A model generated the notes under the pieces. The model was not told the DNA's origin. It made no database searches and saw only the letters and a program-made list of their open reading frames with translations. 32,007 nucleotides of DNA, from assembly GCA_947380435.1 (NCBI GenBank), contig CANCRC010000010.1, forward strand, positions 1 to 32,007, given 5' to 3'. Origin of the DNA: Chitinophagaceae bacterium (lineage in GTDB: Bacteria > Bacteroidota > Bacteroidia > Chitinophagales > Chitinophagaceae). A program made the translations under genes and the position numbers. Shown piece after piece: positions 1-7,411 of the stretch (position 1 is its first letter; each line of letters opens with the position of its first letter).

Positions 1-1299
1 GAGATTGCTTCTATTAAAGTAGGAGATGGTCTTACAGGTCGTGTTATTAATACATTAGGAGAACCCATTGATGGTAAAGGTCCTATCAAAGGTGACTTAT
101 ATGAAATGCCATTGGAGCGTAAGGCACCAGGGGTAATTTTCCGTGAGCCCGTAAAAGAACCATTACAAACAGGTATCAAAGCCATTGATGCGATGATTCC
201 TATTGGACGTGGACAACGTGAGTTAGTCATTGGTGACCGTCAAACAGGTAAGACTGCTATTTGTGTTGATACTATTATCAATCAAAAAGAATTTTACGAT
301 GCTGGTAAACCAGTGTACTGTATATATGTAGCCATTGGACAAAAAGCATCAACCATTGCTGGTGTTATGAAAACATTAGAAGACAATGGAGCAATGGCCT
401 ATACTATTATTGTAGCAGCTCCAGCAGCAGATCCTGCTCCACTTCAATTCTATGCTCCATTTGCGGGTGCAGCCATTGGAGAGTTCTTCCGTGATACAGG
501 TCGTCCAGCTTTAATTGTTTATGACGATTTATCTAAGCAAGCGGTGGCTTATCGTGAGGTTTCTTTATTATTACGTCGCCCTCCAGGACGTGAAGCTTAT
601 CCTGGTGATGTATTCTACTTGCATAGTCGTTTATTAGAGCGTGCTGCAAAAGTTATTGCCAATGATGAAGTTGCAAAAAACATGAACGATTTACCAGCTT
701 CTATTAAGCATTTAGTAAAAGGCGGTGGATCTTTAACAGCCTTACCTATTATTGAAACACAGGCGGGTGACGTTTCTGCATACATTCCAACCAACGTAAT
801 TTCTATTACCGACGGACAAATCTTCTTAGAAGGTAACTTGTTTAACTCTGGTATTCGTCCAGCGATTAACGTAGGTATCTCTGTAAGTCGTGTGGGTGGT
901 AATGCACAAATTAAATCCATGAAAAAAGTATCTGGTACTTTGAAATTAGACCAGGCCTTATACCGTGAGTTGGAAGCCTTCTCTAAATTTGGTGGTGACT
1001 TAGATGCTGCTACTAAATCGGTAATTGATAAAGGTGCTAGAAACGTGGAAATCTTAAAGCAAGCTCAGTATACTCCTTTCACAGTGGAAAAACAAGTTGC
1101 CATTATTTACTTAGGTACCAATGGTTTATTGAAAGAAGTAGCGGTGCGTAAGGTGAAAGAATTTGAAGCCCATTTCCTATTAGAGATGAGTAACAAATTA
1201 CCCAATGTACTTGCTGAATTTAAGAAAGGTAATTTACCTGAAGATGGATTGAAGCAAATGGTTGAATTAGCCAATAGCATTATCCCTCAATACAAATAG
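1..1299 (+). CDS. atpA: ATP synthase F1 subunit alpha (5' end outside window)
   Basis: Alpha subunit of the catalytic F1 head of the proton-driven ATP synthase; it carries the non-catalytic nucleotide sites at the cytoplasmic face of the inner membrane. The reading frame is open from base 1, so the gene begins upstream; 432 residues are visible and about 90 N-terminal residues (beta-barrel part) are missing relative to the usual ~525. The P-loop GDRQTGKTA is encoded around bases 223-249, followed by the conserved GQKAST and the segment [20 protein letters not shown]. The C-terminal helical domain ends in IIPQYK. Arginine is almost always CGT here, unlike the AGA-rich neighbours, which fits a highly expressed gene. 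It is followed by a terminator rather than by atpG. The identification is firm. Confidence 0.98.
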   Translation, partial: EIASIKVGDGLTGRVINTLGEPIDGKGPIKGDLYEMPLERKAPGVIFREPVKEPLQTGIKAIDAMIPIGRGQRELVIGDRQTGKTAICVDTIINQKEFYDAGKPVYCIYVAIGQKASTIAGVMKTLEDNGAMAYTIIVAAPAADPAPLQFYAPFAGAAIGEFFRDTGRPALIVYDDLSKQAVAYREVSLLLRRPPGREAYPGDVFYLHSRLLERAAKVIANDEVAKNMNDLPASIKHLVKGGGSLTALPIIETQAGDVSAYIPTNVISITDGQIFLEGNLFNSGIRPAINVGISVSRVGGNAQIKSMKKVSGTLKLDQALYRELEAFSKFGGDLDAATKSVIDKGARNVEILKQAQYTPFTVEKQVAIIYLGTNGLLKEVAVRKVKEFEAHFLLEMSNKLPNVLAEFKKGNLPEDGLKQMVELANSIIPQYK

Positions 1300-1323
1300 T
1301 ATTAGTTAATATTAAATTGATAC

Positions 1324-1352
1324 AAAACCCCGAACTATGTTTGGGGTTTTTT
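1324..1352 (+). terminator. Rho-independent terminator of atpA
   Basis: AAAACCCCGAAC, a 3-nt loop, then GTTTGGGGTTTTTT: a near-perfect GC-containing stem (one G-T pair) running into a T tract, 25 nt after the atpA stop codon. It marks the end of the atp transcript. Its 3' arm also contains TATGTTTG (1336-1343), which resembles a Bacteroidota -7 box for the next operon. Confidence 0.85.
1336..1343 (+). promoter_or_regulatory. Possible -7 box (TATGTTTG) of the ABC operon, inside the atpA terminator
   Basis: Matches TAnnTTTG and lies 23 nt before the ABC ATPase start at 1367. A TTG at 1317-1319 sits 16 nt upstream, slightly short for the usual -33 spacing. It overlaps the loop and 3' arm of the terminator, so the match could be a by-product of the hairpin. 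Confidence 0.35.
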
Positions 1353-1366
1353 GTTATTATTATAGT

Positions 1367-2272
1367 ATGGCAGTTATTAAGGTAGAAAATATAAGTAAGC
1401 ATTTTGGCACACTGAAAGCAGTGGACGACCTAAGCTTTGAAGTGCAGGCGGGTCAGGTCTTTGGCTTTTTAGGCCAAAACGGGTCTGGGAAAAGCACCAC
1501 TATTAGAATGTTGTTGTCCTTGATACATCCCAGTAGTGGAAATATTGAGTTATTTGGGAAGTCCATACAAAAAAATAGAGATTCCATTTTAGAGCAGGTG
1601 GGGGCCATTATTGAAAGGCCCGATTTATATCCTTATTTAAGTGCTACAGAACATTTACAATTATTTGCCAAAGTAAGAAAGCAAAAAATTGAAGCAAGCA
1701 GCATTACAAGTACATTAGAAAAAGTGGGCTTGGCGCACCGCGCAAAGGACAAAGTGCAAACCTTTTCATTGGGTATGAAACAACGTTTAGGTATTGCTAT
1801 TGCACTAGTGCATAATCCTAGTTTAATTATTTTGGATGAACCTACCAATGGACTAGATCCTCAAGGTATTGCAGATATTCGTGCACTCATACAGCATTTA
1901 GCAAAAGAAGAAGGTAAGACCGTATTTGTTTCTTCTCATTTACTTTCTGAAATAGAACAAGTGGCGCATCAGATATTAATTATACATCAGGGTAAAAAAA
2001 TGGTAGAAGGGGTGACTAAAGAATTATTAGATCCTGAAAAAAGAATTGTACAAATTAAAACCACTAATGACGAGCTAGCCTTAGCGAGTATTAGGACAGG
2101 TAGTTTTGGTAAGTATATTTTAGCTAGAAAGGAAGGCATACATTTAAAATTACCCACTTTAGAAATTGCCCTACTCAATGAAAGCCTTGTCAAGGCTGGG
2201 ATTGCGGTCTTAGGCATTGAAACGAAGAATTCCTTAGAAGACTATTTTTTACAAATTACTTCAAACGCTTAA
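1367..2272 (+). CDS. ABC transporter ATP-binding protein
   Basis: Single nucleotide-binding subunit of an ABC transporter, 301 residues. Walker A is GQNGSGKST (about residues 36-44), the signature is FSLGMKQR, Walker B is LIILDEPTNGLDP, and the switch histidine is in VSSHLLSE. These are complete catalytic motifs of the CcmA/NatA-like group that pairs with ABC-2 permeases. The C-terminal ~80 residues form an extension beyond the cassette, as is common in that group. I chose ATG 1367 because the in-frame ATG at 1337 lies inside the atpA terminator and its extra residues (MFGVFCYYYS) do not look like a family N-terminus. The permease starts 2 nt after the stop, so the two are surely co-expressed. 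The substrate cannot be told from sequence. Confidence 0.93.
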   Translation: MAVIKVENISKHFGTLKAVDDLSFEVQAGQVFGFLGQNGSGKSTTIRMLLSLIHPSSGNIELFGKSIQKNRDSILEQVGAIIERPDLYPYLSATEHLQLFAKVRKQKIEASSITSTLEKVGLAHRAKDKVQTFSLGMKQRLGIAIALVHNPSLIILDEPTNGLDPQGIADIRALIQHLAKEEGKTVFVSSHLLSEIEQVAHQILIIHQGKKMVEGVTKELLDPEKRIVQIKTTNDELALASIRTGSFGKYILARKEGIHLKLPTLEIALLNESLVKAGIAVLGIETKNSLEDYFLQITSNA

Positions 2273-2274
2273 TT

Positions 2275-3150
2275 ATGTGGTCGCTTATACAAATAGAATT
2301 ATATAAAATTTTTAGACGCCCTAGAACCTATATTGCTTTTGGCGCCATTGCGGCACTGATTGTGGTAATTCAATTGGGTTTAAAAATTGATGGCGATGCC
2401 TATGCGGGTTTTTTAATGAAGGATATTAATGATACTTTAACTGTAGATGGCAAAGTCTTAAACGGCTATTTAATTTGTTATATTCTATTGCAATTATTAT
2501 TAGTGCATGTGCCTTTGCTAGTTGCCTTAATTGCCGCAGACATGATTTCAGGTGAGGCTAATTTAGGTACCCTTCGTTTATTATTTAGTACGCCTTTCAG
2601 TAGAACGCATTGGGTGTTAGCTAAATTTATAGCAGCTAGTATTTATACCATTTTACTATTAATATGGTTGGCCTTCCTAGCGCTATTTGTAAGTATGTGG
2701 ATATTTGGCACCGATGATTTGTTTTTAATGAAGTCGAATTATGTGGTCCTTATTGAACAAGGAGATGTGCTGTGGAGATATGTGGGCGCCTTTGTTTTTG
2801 CCAGCTTCTCTTTATTAACCGTTACCAGCCTTGGTTTTTTAATGTCAAGCTTATCTAGCAATTCTATTGGCCCTATTGTAGGCACTATGAGCGCCATTGT
2901 ATTTTTTACTATTTTAAGTACTTTAAATATTCCTTTATTCAATGTTGTGAAGCCCTATTTATTTACCACACATATGAATAACTGGAAAGAGTTTTTCGAT
3001 ATTAAAGTGAATCTAAATAATGAAGCCATTAGAGGAAGTATTTTAAATATACCAAAAATTAAAACCTCTTTAATGGTATTAACATTACATATTATTTTAT
3101 TTGTAACAGCCTCTGTTATTATTATTAAGAAAAAAGATATACTTAGTTAA
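2275..3150 (+). CDS. ABC-2 type transporter permease
   Basis: Inner-membrane permease, 291 residues, with about six hydrophobic segments (near residues 18-36, 63-85, 115-140, 165-190, 195-220 and 265-285). The stretch DMISGEANLGTLRLLFSTP after the second segment is the motif typical of ABC-2 permeases of the NatB/YhfE-like type. It begins 2 nt after the ATPase stop, and the LolA-like gene follows 1 nt after its own stop. Together with the ATPase it would form a homodimeric exporter or an envelope-acting ABC complex. The substrate is unknown; linkage to a LolA-like protein suggests a lipid, lipoprotein or cell-envelope role, but that is inference. Confidence 0.88.
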   Translation: MWSLIQIELYKIFRRPRTYIAFGAIAALIVVIQLGLKIDGDAYAGFLMKDINDTLTVDGKVLNGYLICYILLQLLLVHVPLLVALIAADMISGEANLGTLRLLFSTPFSRTHWVLAKFIAASIYTILLLIWLAFLALFVSMWIFGTDDLFLMKSNYVVLIEQGDVLWRYVGAFVFASFSLLTVTSLGFLMSSLSSNSIGPIVGTMSAIVFFTILSTLNIPLFNVVKPYLFTTHMNNWKEFFDIKVNLNNEAIRGSILNIPKIKTSLMVLTLHIILFVTASVIIIKKKDILS

Positions 3151-3151
3151 G

Positions 3152-3862
3152 ATGCAACCAAAAAAATATAAAAATATTGTATGTTACTTTTTAGCTTTCG
3201 CCTTCCCGTTATTTTTATCGGTGAATCTAATGGCCCAAACCGACCCATTAATAGAGAAAGTAAGTCAAAAACTAGCACAGGTAAACGACTATGTAGCAGA
3301 AGGGGTGATGAAAACAGATGTTGCTTTTATCAAAGCCTCTTTAGGTAAAGTAAAAGTGTATTTTAAAAAGCCCAATTTATTAAAAGTAAAAAAAGAAGGG
3401 GGTATTTCTTTGTTGCCAAGAGGCGGGGTTTCTCTTACTATTAATACCTTACTAAATACAAAGCAGTATACCACTATACCGGCAGGCAATCAGGTATTGA
3501 ATGGTAAGAATTTAACTGTGATTAAATTAATTCCCACCGATGATAACTTAGACTGGGTTATTTCTACATTATGGATTGATCCTATAGAAGCCTTAGTGTA
3601 TAAGACCGCTACGACTACTAAGGAAAACGGCAGTTATGAAATTACCATGCAGTATGGTGAGTACGCCAAACAAGGCCTTGCTAGTAAAATTATTTTTAGT
3701 TTTAACACCAAAGATTATAAATTGCCTAATGGTATTACTTTAGAATTTGGAGACGAAGACCCAACGGCTAAACAAAAGGCCCTGAAAAATAAAAAAGGGA
3801 CTATTGAAATAACTTATTCTAAGTATACTATTAACCAAGGCATACCTAATAATATATTTTAA
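3152..3862 (+). CDS. LolA-like outer-membrane lipoprotein carrier family protein
   Basis: Exported protein of 236 residues. An N-terminal signal peptide (basic MQPKKYK, then a hydrophobic run, probable cleavage after LMA before QTDP) is followed by a LolA/LolB-like half-barrel pattern. IEKVSQKLAQVNDYVAEGVM starts the first strand-helix region, then KVKVYFKKPNLLKVKKEGG and alternating beta segments to the end. True LolA ferries lipoproteins across the periplasm; this protein sits in an operon with an ABC ATPase and permease rather than with lolCDE or ftsK, so it may instead carry another lipid or act as the periplasmic partner of that transporter. No lipobox cysteine is present, so it should be a soluble periplasmic protein. 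The fold assignment is moderately sure; the substrate is not. Confidence 0.7.
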   Translation: MQPKKYKNIVCYFLAFAFPLFLSVNLMAQTDPLIEKVSQKLAQVNDYVAEGVMKTDVAFIKASLGKVKVYFKKPNLLKVKKEGGISLLPRGGVSLTINTLLNTKQYTTIPAGNQVLNGKNLTVIKLIPTDDNLDWVISTLWIDPIEALVYKTATTTKENGSYEITMQYGEYAKQGLASKIIFSFNTKDYKLPNGITLEFGDEDPTAKQKALKNKKGTIEITYSKYTINQGIPNNIF

Positions 3863-3864
3863 CA

Positions 3865-4500
3865 ATGCGCAGTTTTTTTTGCATTTTACTTTTTTCAATT
3901 TCCTTATTGAAGGTTCAAGCACAATCTGGGAGCTATTCTAAAAATGTAGAAGTCGCTGTTCAGCTTTTTGATAAAAGCCAAACAAAGGAAAACTACGAGT
4001 TGGTATTTTCAAAAATGGATGAATTGTCTAAGCAAGCCCCTGGTGAATGGTTGCCTGCTTATTATGCAAGTATTATCAAGGCTAGAATGGCTTTGAAGAA
4101 GATGGGCAATGCAGATGCACTTGCAGATGAAGCTATTCAATGGCTTAATGCTACTAAATCAAAACACAATAGTGACGAAGTACTTTGTCTAGAGAGTTTA
4201 GTGTATAGTGCTAAAATGTCGGTAAACCCTGTCTTTAGATGGAAGGCTTATGAAGCTAAAATTAATAAACCATTAGAGCAAGCCATGGCTTTGAATAAAA
4301 ATAATCCGAGACCTTATATTTTAAAAGCTAATATACTTTATAAAATGCCTACTTTATTCGGGGGAGGTTGCGCAGATGCAATGCCATTGATTCAAAAAGC
4401 AAAAGCAATTTTTGATGCACAGAAGGAAGAGTTTACCATTATGCCACATTGGGGTAGGCCCTTACTTGCTGAATTGGTGAAGGCTTGTCCTATAGATTAG
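3865..4500 (+). CDS. Secreted helical-repeat (TPR-like) protein of unknown function
   Basis: 211 residues with a clear signal peptide (MRSFFCILLFSISLLKVQA, cleavage before QSGSY). The mature part is mostly amphipathic helices with TPR-like spacing, for example NYELVFSKMDELSKQAPGEW followed by AYYASIIKARMALKKMG, and ALNKNNPRPYILKANILYKM. I do not recognise a named family. It starts 2 nt after the LolA-like gene and is the last gene of the ABC operon, so it probably works in the periplasm with that system, perhaps as a scaffold. Its TAG stop overlaps the stop codon of the convergent pdxA gene, and no terminator follows. Confidence 0.7.
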   Translation: MRSFFCILLFSISLLKVQAQSGSYSKNVEVAVQLFDKSQTKENYELVFSKMDELSKQAPGEWLPAYYASIIKARMALKKMGNADALADEAIQWLNATKSKHNSDEVLCLESLVYSAKMSVNPVFRWKAYEAKINKPLEQAMALNKNNPRPYILKANILYKMPTLFGGGCADAMPLIQKAKAIFDAQKEEFTIMPHWGRPLLAELVKACPID

Positions 4501-5597
4501 CCTTCGTTTTCGTATAATCTTTCATCCACAGCACCTGCGAACATTCTTGCACTAATTTTCTTAAGCGGGTTTAAACGCATATCGGTATATCCTTTTCTAG
4601 CATGGATAATTCTCGCACATTCAAATATGCTTGCCGTAAAGGAGCCTGCGTCGGCTTTATTTTTCCCAGCAATATCAAAGGCAGTACCATGGTCGGGGCT
4701 GGTTCTTACAATAGGAAGTCCTGCAGTGAAATTCACACCCTCTCCAAAGGCCAATGACTTAAAAGGGATTAAACCTTGGTCATGGTACATGGCAAGTACG
4801 CCATCAAATTTTTCATGCGCACCTCTCGCAAAAAATGCATCTGCAGAGTAAGGTCCGTATACCAACATTTGTTGTTTACTTTCTTTAATAGCTGGTTTGA
4901 TAATTTCAATTTCTTCTTTGCCAATTAAACCTTCATCGCCTGCATGTGGGTTCAAAGCTAATACTGCAATGCGAGGGGCATCAATACCAAAATCCTTTTT
5001 CAAGCTGCTATTTAATATAGCTAATTTTTGTTTTATTTTATCCTTGGTAATATGCTTGCCTACTTCTTGTATTGTTATATGTTCAGTAACAAGTGCCATT
5101 CTTAAATTATCTGCAACTAGTAGCATTAAGTTTTCAGTATTCCCAAAGGCAGCTTGCAAATAAGGAGTATGGCCACTAAAATTAAAATTAGGAGATTGAA
5201 TATTTTTTTTATGAATAGGCGCTGTTACAATGCCATCTATTTGTTTGTTTTTTAAAGCAGCAACTGCGGCTTCCAAAGAAATCAATGCATATTTACCTCC
5301 TAGCGCTGACATTTCACCTGGTGTAATTTCTACTTCTTCTTCCCAGCAGTTCACTAAGTTTACTTGCTTGGTATTTAGTTTAGAAAGGTCGGTAGCGGCA
5401 GCAAAATTGATAGCGTATTCAGGTAGTCCTTTTCTATAGAAATTAATGGATTTATTATTAGCAAAAATCACAGGCACTATGAAATCTAGGATACGGCTAT
5501 CGGATAGCGATTTAATGATTAATTCAATGCCAATACCGTTTAAATCGCCGCAAGTAAAGCCTATAATTGGTTTTCTGATGTCTGGGTTCATATCCAT
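4497..5597 (-). CDS. pdxA: 4-hydroxythreonine-4-phosphate dehydrogenase
   Basis: PdxA oxidises 4-phosphohydroxy-L-threonine, feeding PdxJ in the DXP-dependent pathway to pyridoxal 5'-phosphate. Family hallmarks run in order: GFTCGDLNGIGIELIIKSL at the N-terminus, GHTPYLQ (metal/substrate His), NPHAGDEGLIGKEE, and YHDQGLIPFKSLAFGEGVN followed by PIVRTSPDHGTAFDIAGK. The length (366 residues) is a little longer than the E. coli enzyme. The first ATG is at 5597; a second ATG two codons on (5591) is equally possible, and a TTG at 5624 would reach further into the 45-nt divergent gap shared with rsmA. The 3' end overlaps the stop of the upstream convergent gene by 3 nt. The assignment is firm; the exact start is not. 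Confidence 0.95.
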   Translation of the reverse strand: MDMNPDIRKPIIGFTCGDLNGIGIELIIKSLSDSRILDFIVPVIFANNKSINFYRKGLPEYAINFAAATDLSKLNTKQVNLVNCWEEEVEITPGEMSALGGKYALISLEAAVAALKNKQIDGIVTAPIHKKNIQSPNFNFSGHTPYLQAAFGNTENLMLLVADNLRMALVTEHITIQEVGKHITKDKIKQKLAILNSSLKKDFGIDAPRIAVLALNPHAGDEGLIGKEEIEIIKPAIKESKQQMLVYGPYSADAFFARGAHEKFDGVLAMYHDQGLIPFKSLAFGEGVNFTAGLPIVRTSPDHGTAFDIAGKNKADAGSFTASIFECARIIHARKGYTDMRLNPLKKISARMFAGAVDERLYENEG

Positions 5598-5629
5598 TTG
5601 ATTAGGCTGTAAAAGTACGCACAAAAACC

Positions 5630-5637
5630 TAACTTTG
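5630..5637 (+). promoter_or_regulatory. -7 promoter box (TAACTTTG) for rsmA
   Basis: Exact TAnnTTTG match ending 4 nt before the rsmA ATG at 5642. By the usual Bacteroidota geometry transcription would start at or next to the ATG, giving a leaderless or near-leaderless mRNA. I find no TTG at the usual distance upstream (the nearest is 29 nt away). Confidence 0.55.
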
Positions 5638-5641
5638 CCTC

Positions 5642-6403
5642 ATGCAATACACGCTAAAAAAATCATTGGGGCAGCATTTTTTAAATGACGCTCAAGTTTG
5701 TAAGGATATTCAGGCAGAATTGCTAGAGCAGCCCATTAAGCAGTTATTAGAGGTAGGCCCAGGGGCAGGGGCTTTAACCAAGTATATCCAAGACATTCCT
5801 ACTGAGTCATTTAAAGCCATTGAATTAGACAGGGAAAAAGTAGCTTTTTTAAGTACTGAATATCCCGAACTAAAAGACAAATTAATACTAGCCGATATTT
5901 TGGAAGCAGCCCTACCCTTTGACAATGAGTTTGTAGTGGCAGGTAACTTTCCTTACAATATTTCTACGCAAATTGTTTTTAAAATTTTAGAGTGGAAAGA
6001 GCAAGTGCCCATGATGGTGGGAATGTTTCAAAAAGAAGTGGCAGAAAGAATTGCGGCAAAGCCAAATTCAAAAGCATATGGTATCTTAAGTGTTTTAACA
6101 CAGGCATTTTATGATGTGACTTATTTATTTGATGTGCCACCGACTGCTTTTACACCACCCCCTAAAGTAATGAGTGGTGTGATTAAATTAACGCGAAAAG
6201 ATAATTTCCCGAAATTTGTTTCTGAAAAATTATTTTTCCATATAGTGAAAATGGCATTTGGACAAAGGCGAAAAATGTTAAGAAATCCTTTAAAGCCTTA
6301 TTTTAGTGCAGCGCAATTACAAGATCCGCTTTTTACTAAAAGAGCTGAGAATCTTACCTTTGAAGACTATGCGGCCTTAACTTTTAAAATGCATATTGAA
6401 TAA
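5642..6403 (+). CDS. rsmA: 16S rRNA (adenine(1518)-N6/adenine(1519)-N6)-dimethyltransferase
   Basis: KsgA/RsmA dimethylates two adjacent adenines in the 3'-terminal helix of 16S rRNA late in 30S assembly. Visible motifs are KKSLGQHFLND at the N-terminus, the SAM-binding loop LEVGPGAGALT (residues 36-46), the acidic ribose contact AIELDRE, and the catalytic NFPYNIS (102-108; NLPY in many homologues, so Phe replaces Leu). The C-terminus has the expected FTPPPKV and FGQRRKMLRN. The 253 residues are normal for the family. A -7 box lies 4 nt before the ATG, and the gene is divergent from pdxA; in Proteobacteria the two are operon partners. The following dehydrogenase starts 1 nt after its stop. 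Confidence 0.97.
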   Translation: MQYTLKKSLGQHFLNDAQVCKDIQAELLEQPIKQLLEVGPGAGALTKYIQDIPTESFKAIELDREKVAFLSTEYPELKDKLILADILEAALPFDNEFVVAGNFPYNISTQIVFKILEWKEQVPMMVGMFQKEVAERIAAKPNSKAYGILSVLTQAFYDVTYLFDVPPTAFTPPPKVMSGVIKLTRKDNFPKFVSEKLFFHIVKMAFGQRRKMLRNPLKPYFSAAQLQDPLFTKRAENLTFEDYAALTFKMHIE

Positions 6404-6404
6404 G

Positions 6405-7334
6405 ATGGCTTTGAAAATAATAATTACAGCACCTGTTCATCCTTTTTTACTGGATACCTTTCAGCAAAAAGGCTATACTGTTCAATATGAGCCAGCAATG
6501 AGTTATGAGCAATTGATGAAACAAATTAATACAGCGCATGGTTTAATTGTAACTACGCGTTTAAAAATAGATGCCGCTATTTTAGAAAAAGCCCATCAAC
6601 TAAAATGGATAGGACGTATTGGAAGTGGTATGGAATTAATAGATACCGAATTGGCGGCTAGTAAAAATATTGTATGTGTAAGTAGTCCGGAAGGTAATAG
6701 AACCACCGTGGGGGAACATACACTAGGTTTATTATTAAGTTTAATGAACCGTATTCATAGTTCTTATAAAGAAGTAAGAGAGGGTAAATGGGTTCGTGAT
6801 GCCAATAGGGCAGATGAACTTACTGGAAAAACGGTGGGCATCATTGGTTTTGGAAATACAGGATCTGCTTTTGCAAAACTACTTTCAGGCTTTGATGTAG
6901 AAATATTAGTACACGATATTTATAAAACCGGATTTGAGACAGCGCAAATAAAAGCGGCAACACTTGAAATGATTCAAGCGCATGCCGATGTAATTAGTTT
7001 GCATTTACCTCTTACTAGTTTAACCCATCATTATGCCAATGCTGCTTTTTTTAATGCGCTTAAAAAGAAGCCTTATTTTATAAGTACTTGTAGAGGGTCG
7101 GTTACGGAAACTGCTGCTGTATTAGCGGCCATTCAAAATAAGCAAATTAGGGGGGTGGGCCTGGATGTACTAGAAAAAGAGCCCATTAGCCTTCATACAG
7201 GCCAAGAAATGGCTGTTTTAGAAGCACTTATGATGCACCCTAATTGTATTATAACGCCTCATATTGCAGGCTATAGTCACGAGGCCTACTATAAAATGTC
7301 TAAGTTGGTATTGGAAAAATTAGGCATCATTTAA
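6405..7334 (+). CDS. D-isomer-specific 2-hydroxyacid dehydrogenase (NAD-dependent)
   Basis: Soluble NAD-dependent oxidoreductase of the 3-phosphoglycerate / D-lactate dehydrogenase superfamily, 309 residues. The Rossmann loop is GIIGFGNTGSAFA (residues 145-157) with an acidic D171 at the end of the second strand. The catalytic triad is R230 (in TCRGS), E259 (in LEKEP) and H286 (in TPHIAG). It has no ACT or other C-terminal regulatory domain, unlike long SerA. The substrate cannot be fixed from sequence; a phosphoglycerate or related alpha-hydroxyacid is likely. I use ATG 6405; the TTG at 6396 would overlap rsmA. The 1-nt spacing after rsmA implies co-transcription. The hairpin at 7360-7394 may be its terminator. 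Confidence 0.88.
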   Translation: MALKIIITAPVHPFLLDTFQQKGYTVQYEPAMSYEQLMKQINTAHGLIVTTRLKIDAAILEKAHQLKWIGRIGSGMELIDTELAASKNIVCVSSPEGNRTTVGEHTLGLLLSLMNRIHSSYKEVREGKWVRDANRADELTGKTVGIIGFGNTGSAFAKLLSGFDVEILVHDIYKTGFETAQIKAATLEMIQAHADVISLHLPLTSLTHHYANAAFFNALKKKPYFISTCRGSVTETAAVLAAIQNKQIRGVGLDVLEKEPISLHTGQEMAVLEALMMHPNCIITPHIAGYSHEAYYKMSKLVLEKLGII

Positions 7335-7345
7335 GCAATATTTTA

Positions 7346-7353
7346 TATCTTTG
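7346..7353 (+). promoter_or_regulatory. -7 promoter box (TATCTTTG) upstream of greA
   Basis: Exact TAnnTTTG match in the gap between the dehydrogenase and greA. The predicted start falls near 7358, immediately before a terminator-like hairpin, so the greA transcript would begin with that hairpin. No clear -33 TTG is seen. Confidence 0.55.
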
Positions 7354-7359
7354 TATCAT

Positions 7360-7394
7360 GCAACGCCTCACTTATGTGGCGTTGTATTTTTTTT
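7360..7394 (+). terminator. Hairpin with U8 tract between the dehydrogenase gene and greA
   Basis: GCAACGCC pairs with GGCGTTGT (7 Watson-Crick pairs plus one G-T) around a ~10-nt loop, followed by eight T at 7387-7394. It looks like an intrinsic terminator. It could end the rsmA operon, or, because a -7 box lies just upstream, act as an early terminator or attenuator in the greA leader; both are possible. Confidence 0.7.
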
Positions 7395-7411
7395 ATAACT
7401 AAACTAAGCAT

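Noticed and set aside
1337..1366. Upstream in-frame ATG for the ABC ATPase at 1337
   Set aside because: It lies within the atpA terminator hairpin and adds residues (MFGVFCYYYS) unlike the family N-terminus; ATG 1367 fits.
5598..5624. TTG start at 5624 for pdxA
   Set aside because: It adds MCVLLQPNQ before two ATGs and uses most of the divergent promoter gap; family homology begins after the ATGs.
6396..6404. TTG start at 6396 for the 2-hydroxyacid dehydrogenase
   Set aside because: It would overlap rsmA; ATG 6405 gives the normal family N-terminus.
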